DNA of 64,000 nt, from NCBI GenBank assembly GCA_021414115.1, contig JAIOPD010000120.1, forward strand, positions 1 to 64,000, read 5' to 3'. Numbering within the stretch: position 1 is the stretch's first letter; every line of letters starts with the position of its first letter. The notes under the pieces were generated by a model. It was given only the letters and a program-made list of their open reading frames with translations, did not search any database and was not told where the DNA came from. This document shows positions 10,643 to 20,790 of the stretch, in pieces. The DNA comes from Planctomycetia bacterium (GTDB lineage Bacteria > Planctomycetota > Planctomycetia > Pirellulales > UBA1268). The translations under genes were made by a program, and so were the position numbers.

Positions 10643-11898
10643 CGCTTCTTTCCGTGCTTGGGGAGATCGGGGTGGACGTCGGGTCCGAAATAGCGGAGCG
10701 AGACGAGCGGGCCGGGACCCGTGTTCTCCACCGTGTAGCCCGTCGCCGCGGCGTCGGCCGAGATGAAGAGTTCGTCGGCGGTCATCTGGCCGAAGCGGAT
10801 CAGGGTCGGGGTGGCCACGTCGTGACAACCGACCCGGCCCTCGCCCTGCACCGTGATCCAGCCGCTGGCGCCGGCGTCCTTCACCGTCACCTTCGCGCCG
10901 GGATCGAGCGTGAGCTCCTTGGCGCTGAAGAGCTGCCGGCCGTCCACATGGCCGTAGACGATCCAGCGGTCATGCACGCCGTCGCCGGAATGCGACTGGT
11001 CCAGGATCGGCTCGAGATAGTTGGCCTCCTTGAAGTGCGTGTCGACGTTCTTGTCCCAGTCGAGTTGGCCGATGATGAAGTCGAGGTCCTGATGCTTCTC
11101 CTGCGGCATGTCCTTGACGAGCAGGCTCCACGGCACCGCTCGGCCCTCGACGAGCGACTGGAACATCGCGAACACGTCGCTGCCCCACTGGGGCTCGTAG
11201 GTCAGCAGCGAGCCTGGGGCATGCAACACGCCGGGCGGGATCAGCCAGCCGGTACCCCGCTTGAGGCGGTAGGCCTTGGCAAGGTCGATGATGCCGTTGT
11301 CGCCGCGATTCCAGTTCTCGAGGCAGCGGCGGACGTCGGCCTTCGTGGTGCCGGGCTCGAGGCCCATGAAGGTGTAGGGGAAGTTGTTGTCGCAGTTGTT
11401 GTACTGCGGCGGAAAGTAGTAGCTCTCGGGCTTGCCTTCCTGACCCACCAGTTTCGCATCGTCGAACGACTGGTGCATGTGATGGGGAATCGGCCCCATG
11501 TTGTCGAAAAACTTGGAATAGACCGGCCACTTCTGGTAGCGGTCCCAGATCGCCTTGCCCACGAGCCGCGACTTGCCTTCGGCCACCGCGTCCCGAAGCA
11601 GAAAACGCTCGCCGCCGAACACGCACCATGACAGCCCTTCGTCGGGCACGCGGCCCTCGTTGGCCGCCTCGGTCGTGCTGGCGAACCACCGCTCGTCGAT
11701 GCCGCCGCGGTTGAGACCGTAGGAGTAGTAGTCGTCGGGATGCAGACGCACCCGCTTGCCGGGATGGAGAAAACTCCGCGGCACCCAGGTGGGCGAGAGT
11801 CGCAGGATGCCCTTTCCTGCGTCGAGTGCCTTGTCGAGAGCCGCTCCGACGTTGGTAACCTCGGGCAGAACGGCTGTTTTCGTGGTGGCAGCGGCCAT
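10639..11898 (-). CDS. Cupin/mannose-6-phosphate isomerase-like protein
   Basis: Start [16 protein letters not shown]; cupin-like [27 protein letters not shown] overlap with the 9611-10642 gene. Confidence 0.5.
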   Translation of the reverse strand: MAAATTKTAVLPEVTNVGAALDKALDAGKGILRLSPTWVPRSFLHPGKRVRLHPDDYYSYGLNRGGIDERWFASTTEAANEGRVPDEGLSWCVFGGERFLLRDAVAEGKSRLVGKAIWDRYQKWPVYSKFFDNMGPIPHHMHQSFDDAKLVGQEGKPESYYFPPQYNNCDNNFPYTFMGLEPGTTKADVRRCLENWNRGDNGIIDLAKAYRLKRGTGWLIPPGVLHAPGSLLTYEPQWGSDVFAMFQSLVEGRAVPWSLLVKDMPQEKHQDLDFIIGQLDWDKNVDTHFKEANYLEPILDQSHSGDGVHDRWIVYGHVDGRQLFSAKELTLDPGAKVTVKDAGASGWITVQGEGRVGCHDVATPTLIRFGQMTADELFISADAAATGYTVENTGPGPLVSLRYFGPDVHPDLPKHGKKR

Positions 11899-12038
11899 GC
11901 AGTGACTCCGGGCAAAGACTGGTGAAGAGAGTCTGTTGTTGTAAGGGGACACCGCCGAGGTCGCAAGCAGACCGGCCGAGCAGCGACCGCCGCCGCTGCG
12001 CGTTTTCAGCCGGTCTGGTGGTGGCATACACTCGACGC

Positions 12039-14084
12039 ATGGGAAGCCGGGTGATTCGACGCGATGGTCTGATCATTGCCTGCGCGGCATGCGTCTGGGC
12101 AGCATCGCTGAGTGCCGCGGACGAGCCCCTCGGGCCCGTGTTCGTGTCCGACCTCGCGGACCGAGTGCTCGCCTCCACGGTCGGCATCCAGTCGTCGATC
12201 GATGGCGGCGGGTTCTCCGGTTCCGGTACGGTCATCTCTTCCGACGGGCACATCCTCACGTCCACCAGCGTGGTGCCACGCGACGCCGGAAACGTGACCG
12301 TCCTGTTTTCGGATTTCATCCGCCGGCCGGCGACCGTCGTGGCGGTCGATGACGCGCTCTCGACCGCGCTGATCAAGGTCGACGCCAGGGATCTTGCCTG
12401 CCTGACGCTTTCGCGTGAACTGCCCGACGTGGGCACGGTCGCATTTTCGGCGGGCGATGTCGACGACGTGATGCTCGCCAATGGCCGCGCGTCGTTCAGC
12501 CGCGGCATCGTCAGCGGGATCTACGCCGTCACGAAACAAGGAGAGGCGGCCTACGAGGGCGACGTCGTCGAAACCACGGCGGCCGTCAATCCCGGATCCG
12601 ATGGCGGGCCGCTCGTCGATGCGCACGGCCGGCTCTGCGGGGTGATCAGTCTCTCGGTGTCGCGGCTGCGGTGGCAGGGGGTAGCGGTACCGACGAAGGT
12701 GATCGTTCAACGGTTCGAGCCGTTGAGTTCCGGCCGGGTGAAGGTTGCAGCGGGCTCCACGGCTTCGCCGGTTGCCGCCCCCGTGCAGCTCGTCGGACTC
12801 CGCCGGAATGCCGAGACGCTCGTGCCCCACCTTGTCGGCCTTGAGGTGGAGCGGACGTGGAAGCCCGAGCAGCTGCCGCGAATCTCCTGGGGAGACGAGC
12901 GGCGGACGATCGCCGACTGGAACAACCTCGCGGAGGCGGCACGACGGCAGCGCTTCGCCGCCTTCGCCAACACCGCGCGGGCGCTGGACGTGAACCAACT
13001 CCTCCGGCGGCCGCCGGGGATGGTCACGGGGATCGTCGTTTCACCGGATGGTTTCGTGCTCACGAGCCTGTTCAACGTCGGTGACGACACGGCCTTCGTC
13101 GCCAGAAAGACCGGTCAGCCACGCGTGATCGATGCCGGCGAGCCGCTCGAGAAGCTGCTTGCGGAACCCGAAGGAGGTTTCGAACAGAAGCCCAACACGG
13201 TCCGCAAGCTGACCGTGTCGCTGGCCGACGGCAGTCGCCACGAGGCACGGATCCACGCCCGTCACGAGCCTCTCGGGGTCGCGCTGCTCAAGATCGACGC
13301 CGCCGCGCTGCCATGGTTCGATCTGGCCGCGGTGGCGACATCACCACAACTCGGCGACCCCGTCGCCGTGCTCGGATGCCCGCCTTCCGCAGGGGCCCGG
13401 CCCACGCTTAACGCTGGCATCGTCAGCGCACCCGCCCGCAATCGTGGCCAACAGTTCCAGACCGACGCGCTGCTCAACTACGGCAACTCCGGCGGCCCGG
13501 TGTTCGACGCCGCGGGCAACTTCCTGGGCGTGGCAGCGGCGCCGATCGAGCCCGACACCGTGCTCGGTCGGATCTTCACGCTCCCGCAGTTGATGCGCTG
13601 GACGCGGGCCCCCAACTCGGGCGTCGGCCTCGTCGCCCGGGCCGACCGCATCCGGGCCGTGCTCGAGGAGATGAAGCAGGGCCGCTCGTTCGCTCGGATT
13701 CCGGGGCCGTTTCTCGGCATCCAGCCCGATGAGTCCCGTGCCTTCGGCGAGAACGTGGTGATCGGCGGGGTCGCGGCGGGCTCGCCGGCCGCCGAGGCCG
13801 GCCTCAAGAAGGGCGACGTGCTGCTCGAGTTCAACGGCTTCGAGCTCCGTCAGTGGCGCGACCTCACCGAGCGGGTCGCGGCCGCCAAGGCGGGCGACGT
13901 CGTCACGCTCAAGGTGCAACGCAAAGGCTCGGGGCCGAGGCTCGTGATCGCGGGCCGCGACATCGAGACGGCCGCCGACCTCGAGAAACTGAAGAAGTCG
14001 TTGAAGCCCGGGGACACCTTCGAGGGCACGCTCAGCAGCGACGACTCGCGGGAGTTCAAGGCCGTCCTCAGGGAGCAGAAATGA
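12039..14084 (+). CDS. HtrA-like protein with two trypsin-like domains and PDZ, catalytic residues apparently lost
   Basis: Domain 1: ILTSTSVV and NPGSDGGPL; domain 2: VLTSLFNV and GNSGGP; PDZ-like GVAAGSPAAEAGLKKGDVLLEFNG. Confidence 0.8.
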   Translation: MGSRVIRRDGLIIACAACVWAASLSAADEPLGPVFVSDLADRVLASTVGIQSSIDGGGFSGSGTVISSDGHILTSTSVVPRDAGNVTVLFSDFIRRPATVVAVDDALSTALIKVDARDLACLTLSRELPDVGTVAFSAGDVDDVMLANGRASFSRGIVSGIYAVTKQGEAAYEGDVVETTAAVNPGSDGGPLVDAHGRLCGVISLSVSRLRWQGVAVPTKVIVQRFEPLSSGRVKVAAGSTASPVAAPVQLVGLRRNAETLVPHLVGLEVERTWKPEQLPRISWGDERRTIADWNNLAEAARRQRFAAFANTARALDVNQLLRRPPGMVTGIVVSPDGFVLTSLFNVGDDTAFVARKTGQPRVIDAGEPLEKLLAEPEGGFEQKPNTVRKLTVSLADGSRHEARIHARHEPLGVALLKIDAAALPWFDLAAVATSPQLGDPVAVLGCPPSAGARPTLNAGIVSAPARNRGQQFQTDALLNYGNSGGPVFDAAGNFLGVAAAPIEPDTVLGRIFTLPQLMRWTRAPNSGVGLVARADRIRAVLEEMKQGRSFARIPGPFLGIQPDESRAFGENVVIGGVAAGSPAAEAGLKKGDVLLEFNGFELRQWRDLTERVAAAKAGDVVTLKVQRKGSGPRLVIAGRDIETAADLEKLKKSLKPGDTFEGTLSSDDSREFKAVLREQK

Positions 14085-15319
14085 GCCGCCATCGAGGGCT
14101 TCGTCGCGTGTGGATGCGGGCGGCGTGGCTGGCGGCCGCGGGCAGCGTCGCGGCCGCTGCTCCCGAAGCGACACCCGACATCGCCGCACTCTGCGTGCAG
14201 GTTCGCCCAGCGTTTGTGTTCATCGCCGGCGGCAGCGGCGTGTTGATGCGTCCCGACGGACTGATGCTCACCAACGACCACGTGATCGAGAACCGCCGCA
14301 CGTTCGACGTCCGACTCGGCGACGGCCGCTCGTTCAAGGCGAAGGTGCTCGGCCGGGATCCGGTCGGCGACCTGGCCGCGCTGCAACTCGATCTGCCCGA
14401 GGGCGAGACGGTGCCGCATCTCGAACTTGGTGATTCGAAGGCGCTCCGCGTGGGTGACGAGGTGCTGGCCGTCGGCAATCCCTTCGCCCTCGGCGTGCTC
14501 GACCAGGCGCCGACCTTTACGCTGGGCATCGTGTCGGCGGTGCATCACACGCAGGGCACCTACACCGAGTGCATCGTCACGGATGCCGAGTTGAATCCCG
14601 GCAACTCGGGCGGTCCGCTGGTGAACATGGCCGGTGAGGTGATGGGCATCAACGGCCAGATCAGCACCCGCTATGGCCTGCGGAGCAACACCGGCCTCGG
14701 CTTCGCGATCAGCGCGCGGCAGATCGGGCTCTGGCTCCCACTGCTCGAGGCCGCGGAGGGGGGAGAGGTGAAACACGCGATTCTGGCCGGGCTCGATTTC
14801 GAGAGCCGCGAACGGGAGACACCTGAAAGCGTCGTGGTGAAAGACGTGGCCGACGGGTCGCCGGCTGCGGAGGCGGGTTTTCTGCCAGGGGACCGCATCG
14901 TCGAGCTCGACGGGGCTGCGGTGGCCAATGGGCACAGGCTCGCCGGGCTCTTGGGCATCTATCCCGACGGGCAGCGGGTTTCGGTGGTGGTCCGTCGCGC
15001 CGCCGGCGATGTGACGCTCGCGGCCCTGCTCACCGCGGCCCGCCGCTGCCGCGTCGGCCTCGACCTCGGGCGGCCGCGGGGGGCGGACCTCCTGCCGGTG
15101 GTGGAGGGCGTGGATGCGGGCTCATCCGCCGCACTGGCCGGCGTCGTGGTGGGCGACGTGATCGTGGCCTTCGGCGGCCGGCGACTCGAGTTCTCCAGCC
15201 GTGACGAACGCAAGGCCTTCGACCGCGCGCTGCGGACGAGCATCAAGGTCGGCGACATCGTGCCGCTCACCGTCCGCCGTGGCGATGACGAGGTCGAGCT
15301 GCGACTGGTCGCAAAGTAA
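14081..15319 (+). CDS. HtrA/DegP-like serine protease with PDZ domains
   Basis: Intact triad motifs LTNDHVI, DPVGDLAAL, NPGNSGGPL; ATGA overlap with the upstream gene. Confidence 0.9.
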   Translation: MSRHRGLRRVWMRAAWLAAAGSVAAAAPEATPDIAALCVQVRPAFVFIAGGSGVLMRPDGLMLTNDHVIENRRTFDVRLGDGRSFKAKVLGRDPVGDLAALQLDLPEGETVPHLELGDSKALRVGDEVLAVGNPFALGVLDQAPTFTLGIVSAVHHTQGTYTECIVTDAELNPGNSGGPLVNMAGEVMGINGQISTRYGLRSNTGLGFAISARQIGLWLPLLEAAEGGEVKHAILAGLDFESRERETPESVVVKDVADGSPAAEAGFLPGDRIVELDGAAVANGHRLAGLLGIYPDGQRVSVVVRRAAGDVTLAALLTAARRCRVGLDLGRPRGADLLPVVEGVDAGSSAALAGVVVGDVIVAFGGRRLEFSSRDERKAFDRALRTSIKVGDIVPLTVRRGDDEVELRLVAK

Positions 15320-15468
15320 GCCCGCATGGTGCCCCGGTCCATTCAGGGCTTCCCGAGCACCCGATCGGCCAAAAACGTAAATGCGTCGGTGGTTCGCCCG
15401 GTTGCGGGCTTCCGCCCGCGGCCGGATGATAGCGGCCGAAGTCGCGCCCTCGCCCATCCACCGCCCGC

Positions 15469-18414
15469 ATGTCGACCATCCCGCTTGCCGAACTCGCCGC
15501 CCGCTTCGAGGGAGAGCTCCTCGTCGACGACCTCGCGCGGACGATCTACTCGACCGATGCGTCGGAATACCAGGAGCGGCCATGCGCGGTGGCCCTGCCC
15601 AGATCGGAGGCGGATGTTCGGGAACTGGTCCGCTTCGCCGCCGCCCGGCGGATCGGCCTGATCCCGCGGGCCGCCGGCACGTCGCTCGCCGGGCAGGTGG
15701 TCGGCGACGGGATCGTCGTCGATCTCGGTCGCCATCTCAACCGCATCCTGTCGCTCGACGTCGAGCGGCGGCGGGTCCGCGTCCAGCCCGGTGTGGTCCG
15801 CAACGATCTCAACCGCTTCCTCGCTCCGCACGGTCTGTTCTTCGGTCCCGAAACGTCGACCGCCAACTGGGCGATGATCGGTGGCATGGTGGGCAACAAC
15901 TCCTGCGGGTCCAACTCCATCGCCTACGGCTCGACCCGGGACCACCTGGTGACGCTCCGCGGATTCCTCGCCGATGGCAGCGAGGTGACGTTCGGTCCAC
16001 TCGCCCCGGACGGCTTCGCGGTGAAGTGCGGCGGCCCCGACTCGCTGGAGACGAGGATCTACCGCGAAATCCGGACGCTCCTCGGCGACGAATCCAACCG
16101 CCGGCTTATTCGCGAGTCGTTTCCGCGACCCGAGGTCACCCGGCGAAACACGGGCTACGCGCTCGACGCCCTGATGGATGCTTCGTGTTTCGATCCCGGT
16201 ATCGACAATGCCTTCAACCTCTGCCGCCTCGTCGCGGGCTCTGAGGGCACGCTGGTGCTGGCCGTCGAACTCGAACTCAACCTTTTGCCGCTGCCGCCGC
16301 CCGCGGCGCTGGTGGTCGCGCACTGCACGACGGTCGACGAGGCGTTGCGGGCCGCGGTGGTCGCGATGCGGCACCGGCCCACGGCCTGCGAACTCATCGA
16401 CGACAAGATTCTCGAGTGCACGAAGGCCAATCTCGAGCAGGCCCGAAACCGCGACTTCGTCGTGGGGGATCCGGGTGCCGTGCTCGTGGTCGAACTGCGG
16501 CATGCCGACCCGGCAACGCTCGCGACGATGCTTGCCGCGGTCGAGGCGGAGTTTCGTGCGGCAGGGCTGGGCTACGCCTATCCCGTGCTCCATGGCGACG
16601 ACGGCACCAAGGTCTGGGAGCTCCGCCGCGCGGGGCAGGGGCTCGTCAACAACTTGCCCGGCGCCGCCAAGCCGCGTGAAATCGTCGAAGACACGGCCGT
16701 CGCCATCGAGGACCTGCCCGCCTACATCGCCGAGTTCGACCGGCTCCTCGCCGATCGCTACGGGATTGACTGCGTGCACTATGCCCATGCGGGAGCGGGC
16801 GAGCTGCATCTCCGGCCGCTCTTCGATCTCCACACGGCAGCGGGCCTGAGGATGTTTCGCGACGTGGCCACTGATGTCGCCGCGCTCGTGAAGAAGTATC
16901 GGGGAAGCCTCAGTGGCGAGCACGGCGACGGCCGGCTGCGTGGCGAGTTCATCCGTGGGATGGTGGGCGATGCCTGTTACCAACTCCTGACGCGGGTGAA
17001 GCGGGCGTTCGATCCGCAGGGCATTTTCAATCCGGGCAAGATCATCGACGCGCCGCCGATGGATGCGTTCTTGAGGATCCTGCCGGGAGAGCCCGAACCG
17101 CGGCACGAGACCGTGTTTCGCTTCGCCGACACCGGCGGCGTGCTGCAGGCTGCAGAGAAGTGCACCGGCGTCGGCCAGTGTCGCAAGTCGCATCTCGCCG
17201 GCGGCACGATGTGCCCGAGCTACATGGCGACGCAGGACGAGGCTCACACGACCCGAGCCCGGGCCAACGTGCTGCGGCAGGCCCTCGCCGGCCCGCCGGA
17301 GGCCGCCGACCCGTGGAGCCGCCCCGAGCTGGCGGCGGTCATGGACCTGTGCCTCTCCTGTAAGGCCTGCAAGAGCGAGTGCCCATCGAACGTGGACATG
17401 GCCAGGCTCAAGGCCGAGTGGCAGCAGCACTGGCACGATTCCCACGGCGTGCCCCTGCGGACACGGCTCGTGGCAGGTGCGGCGGCGGCGCTGCGGCGGG
17501 CGGCCGTGGCCCCCTGGGCCTACAACTTCGCCGTGCGGACGCCCGGCCTCTCGCGGCTCGTGAAGATGGTGATGGGCTTCGCACCACGGCGGTCGTTGCC
17601 GCCGCTCTCCCGCACGACGCTCTCCGCATGGATGCGCCGTCGACCGGCCCGCGGGGCCGCTCCCAACGGCCGGGTGCATCTGTTCTGCGACGAGTTCACC
17701 GACACCCTCGACGCCCACGTCGGCATCAAGGCGGTCGAGCTGCTCGAGGCGCTCGGCTACGAGGTCGTGATCCCGCGGCATGTCGACAGCGGCCGGGCCC
17801 AGATCTCGACGGGCATGCTGCGTGAGGCCCGAAAACTCGCGACCACCAACGTCGAACTGCTCGACCCGGTGGTGACCGACGACGCCCCGCTCGTCGGCAT
17901 CGAGCCGTCGGCGATCCTCGGCTTCCGCGACGAGGTTCCCGATCTCGTGCCGGAGCGGCTGGCTGAGGCGGCCCGCCGACTGGCGTCGCGGGCGTTCCTC
18001 GTCGACGAGTTTATCGCCCGCGAGGCCCGTCGGGGCCGGGTGACGTCCGCTGCCTTCACCGACCGGTCGCGGCGGGTCGTCCTCCACGGCCACTGCCATC
18101 AGAAGGCGCTCGCCTCCGTGGACGACTCGGCGGAGATCCTGCGGATGCCGCGCAACTACGCCGTCGAGATCATTCCCAGCGGCTGCTGCGGTATGGCCGG
18201 CTCGTTCGGCTACGGCCGGGAGCACTTCGACGTGTCGATGCGGATCGGCGAGCTGGTGCTCTTCCCGTTCGTGCGGTCGGCCTTGGCCGACACGCTGGTC
18301 GCGGCGCCAGGCACGAGCTGCCGGCACCAGATCGAGGACGGCACCGGACGGACCGCCCTGCACCCCGTCGAAATTCTCCACGACGCGCTGCGGCGGCCTA
18401 CAATCCGGCCATGA
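15469..18414 (+). CDS. FAD-linked oxidase fused to 4Fe-4S/CCG-domain reductase (glycolate oxidase/D-lactate dehydrogenase-like)
   Basis: FAD-binding RAAGTSLAGQVVGDG; CLSCKACKSECPSNVDMARLK; SGCCGMAGSFGYGREH. Confidence 0.92.
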   Translation: MSTIPLAELAARFEGELLVDDLARTIYSTDASEYQERPCAVALPRSEADVRELVRFAAARRIGLIPRAAGTSLAGQVVGDGIVVDLGRHLNRILSLDVERRRVRVQPGVVRNDLNRFLAPHGLFFGPETSTANWAMIGGMVGNNSCGSNSIAYGSTRDHLVTLRGFLADGSEVTFGPLAPDGFAVKCGGPDSLETRIYREIRTLLGDESNRRLIRESFPRPEVTRRNTGYALDALMDASCFDPGIDNAFNLCRLVAGSEGTLVLAVELELNLLPLPPPAALVVAHCTTVDEALRAAVVAMRHRPTACELIDDKILECTKANLEQARNRDFVVGDPGAVLVVELRHADPATLATMLAAVEAEFRAAGLGYAYPVLHGDDGTKVWELRRAGQGLVNNLPGAAKPREIVEDTAVAIEDLPAYIAEFDRLLADRYGIDCVHYAHAGAGELHLRPLFDLHTAAGLRMFRDVATDVAALVKKYRGSLSGEHGDGRLRGEFIRGMVGDACYQLLTRVKRAFDPQGIFNPGKIIDAPPMDAFLRILPGEPEPRHETVFRFADTGGVLQAAEKCTGVGQCRKSHLAGGTMCPSYMATQDEAHTTRARANVLRQALAGPPEAADPWSRPELAAVMDLCLSCKACKSECPSNVDMARLKAEWQQHWHDSHGVPLRTRLVAGAAAALRRAAVAPWAYNFAVRTPGLSRLVKMVMGFAPRRSLPPLSRTTLSAWMRRRPARGAAPNGRVHLFCDEFTDTLDAHVGIKAVELLEALGYEVVIPRHVDSGRAQISTGMLREARKLATTNVELLDPVVTDDAPLVGIEPSAILGFRDEVPDLVPERLAEAARRLASRAFLVDEFIAREARRGRVTSAAFTDRSRRVVLHGHCHQKALASVDDSAEILRMPRNYAVEIIPSGCCGMAGSFGYGREHFDVSMRIGELVLFPFVRSALADTLVAAPGTSCRHQIEDGTGRTALHPVEILHDALRRPTIRP

Positions 18415-19781
18415 GTGATCCCACGATCGTCTGGTTTCGACACGATCTCCGCCTCGACGACAACCCGGCGCTCGCCGCCGCGGCGGCGCGGGGTCCGGTG
18501 GTGCCGGTGTTTATCTGGGCGCCAGAGGAGGAGCATCCGTGGGAGCCGGGCGCCGCATCGCGGTGGTGGCTGCACCACTCGCTCTCGGCGCTTGCCGCCG
18601 CGCTCGACAAGGCTGGCATGCCGCTCGTCGTCCGTCGCGGTCCTTCGCTCGAGGCTCTGCGGTCGCTCGTGAAGGAGCATGCCGCCACGCACGTCGCCTG
18701 GAACCGGCGGTACGAGCCGGCCGTCATCGCCCGCGACACCGGGATCAAGAAGGCGCTGGCAAAAGATGGAGTCGCGGCCGAGAGCTTCAACGGCTCGCTG
18801 CTCTTCGAGCCGATGCATGTCGCCACGAAGGAGGGCCGGCCCTATCAGGTGTTCACGCCCTTTTGGCGGGCGCTGCTCGCTCGCGACGAACCCGTGGAGC
18901 CGGTGGCGGCGCCAAAGAAGATGAAGGCGGCGCCGGGCCGCGGCGGCAAGAGTGTCTCGATCGAATCGCTCGGGCTGCTGCCCGCGATCGACTGGGCGGG
19001 CACGATGGAAAAGACATGGAAGCCGGGCGAAGCGGCTGCTGCGAAGCGGCTCTCACGGTTTCTGGAGCAGGGTCTATCGGGCTACGCGGCCGGGCGGGAC
19101 CGTCCCGACAGCGACGGCACGAGCAGCCTCTCGCCGCACCTGCATTTCGGGGAGATTTCGCCGCGCCGCGTCTGGCACGCCGTCCGCGATGCGGTCGGCG
19201 GCAGGCCGGCGAAGGCGATCACGACCGGCGGCGCCGAGAGCTATCTCCGCGAGCTCGGCTGGCGGGAGTTCGCCAATCACCTGCTCTACCACTTCCCGCA
19301 CACGCCCGACGCGCCCCTTCGCGTCGATTACGCGCGGTTCCCCTGGGTGAACGACCCGGTGGGGCTCCGCGCCTGGCAGCGGGGCCACACCGGGTTTCCG
19401 ATCGTCGATGCCGGCATGAGGCAACTCTGGGCGACCGGCTGGATGCACAACCGCGTGCGGATGATCGTGGCGAGCTTTCTCGTCAAGGACCTCCGGATCT
19501 CGTGGCTCGAGGGGGCCCGCTGGTTCTGGGACACGCTCGTCGATGCCGACCTCGCCGCCAACACGCTGGGCTGGCAGTGGGCGGCCGGCTGCGGTGCCGA
19601 TGCCGCGCCCTACTTCCGGATCTTCAATCCAACGACCCAGGAGGAGAAGTTCGACCCCGACGGTGTCTATGTGCGGAAATGGATCGATATGCAGCGGGGC
19701 TATCCCGAGCCGATCGTCGACCACGCGGAGGCGCGCAAACTCGCCCTCGAGGCCCTCAAGACCGTGTCGCGGAGCACGTGA
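18411..19781 (+). CDS. phrB: Deoxyribodipyrimidine photolyase
   Basis: TIVWFRHDLRLDDNPAL, TGFPIVDAGMRQLWATGWMHNRVRM, DADLAANTLGWQWAAGCGADAAPYFRIFNP. Confidence 0.95.
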   Translation: MSDPTIVWFRHDLRLDDNPALAAAAARGPVVPVFIWAPEEEHPWEPGAASRWWLHHSLSALAAALDKAGMPLVVRRGPSLEALRSLVKEHAATHVAWNRRYEPAVIARDTGIKKALAKDGVAAESFNGSLLFEPMHVATKEGRPYQVFTPFWRALLARDEPVEPVAAPKKMKAAPGRGGKSVSIESLGLLPAIDWAGTMEKTWKPGEAAAAKRLSRFLEQGLSGYAAGRDRPDSDGTSSLSPHLHFGEISPRRVWHAVRDAVGGRPAKAITTGGAESYLRELGWREFANHLLYHFPHTPDAPLRVDYARFPWVNDPVGLRAWQRGHTGFPIVDAGMRQLWATGWMHNRVRMIVASFLVKDLRISWLEGARWFWDTLVDADLAANTLGWQWAAGCGADAAPYFRIFNPTTQEEKFDPDGVYVRKWIDMQRGYPEPIVDHAEARKLALEALKTVSRST

Positions 19782-19790
19782 AGACGTCGC

Positions 19791-20726
19791 TCAGTCTTTG
19801 AGCGCTGCTTCGAGAGTTCGCACTTCCTGCATCGCGTCCTTCTGCTGCTCCGCGTCGGAAATCTTCCCACCCGTCTTTTCGGCCTCGGCGGCCAGGGCGG
19901 TCGCCCCCTTCTTGTCGCCGGCGGCGATCATCGCGTTGGCGACGGCGATCAGGGCGTATGTCTTGTTCGCCGATCCGTCGATCGCCTTTGCGGCCGTGGC
20001 CGCCTCCTTGAGCAAGTCGGCGGCCCGCGGCTTCTCGCCGCTCTTGAATCGCACGTTGGCCGCCGCGGCGAGCGCCTCGGCCTTTGGGCGGAGTTCCTCC
20101 AGCGACGTGGCGAGGGTCTCGAGTTGGTCGATCACCTTCGTCGCGTCGCCGGCGAGGTTGGCGTCGGCGTAGCCGAGGGCCACGGCTGCGAGCGCCTGAG
20201 GCCGGAAACGGTCGGAAACATCGTCGCCCGCGGCGATTTCCGCCGCCTTTGCGAGGCTGTCCTTGGCCTTGGTGGTATCGCCGAGGCTGCCGCCGTAGAT
20301 CCGGCCCGCCTTCGAGAGCACCTCCACGCGGGCGACGGGATCGCTGACAGACGCCGCCATGACCACGGCCTTGTCCACGCCTTCGCGGGCCGCCTTCTTG
20401 TCGTCGACCGTCGCGTAGGCCGCCGCGATCTCGATCAGTCGCGGCGCGAAGACAGCCGGATCGGCATCGTCGGCGATCGTCTTGCGAGCCTCTTGGAGCG
20501 TCTTCTTGGCACCTGCCTTGTCACCCGACTTGAGCTGCAGCCGCGCGACTCTGGCCAACTCCCGCGCCGGCCCGCCGGGCGTGGTGTCTTTCTTGGCCTT
20601 TTCCACCATGTCGCCGAAGGTCATCCGCGGCTTCTTTTTCTTGGTGCCGCCGCAGCCGACGAGCGGCGCCACCACGACGAGGCCACAGACCGCGAGCAGC
20701 AGGCAGGAGGCGAAGGAACGGATCAT
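19791..20726 (-). CDS. Lipoprotein with TPR-like helical repeats
   Basis: Lipobox VVVAPLVGCGG; Ala/Asp/Lys helical repeats. Confidence 0.6.
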   Translation of the reverse strand: MIRSFASCLLLAVCGLVVVAPLVGCGGTKKKKPRMTFGDMVEKAKKDTTPGGPARELARVARLQLKSGDKAGAKKTLQEARKTIADDADPAVFAPRLIEIAAAYATVDDKKAAREGVDKAVVMAASVSDPVARVEVLSKAGRIYGGSLGDTTKAKDSLAKAAEIAAGDDVSDRFRPQALAAVALGYADANLAGDATKVIDQLETLATSLEELRPKAEALAAAANVRFKSGEKPRAADLLKEAATAAKAIDGSANKTYALIAVANAMIAAGDKKGATALAAEAEKTGGKISDAEQQKDAMQEVRTLEAALKD

Positions 20727-20790
20727 GAGGAGAGGCTCCGGGAGTTGGGCAGACGATGGGGGTGGATCGACGCAACGAGACCGCGGCCGG

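Noticed and set aside
15343-18381. 1012-aa minus-strand ORF
   Set aside because: Antisense to the FAD/Fe-S oxidoreductase, which has clear cofactor motifs; shadow ORF.
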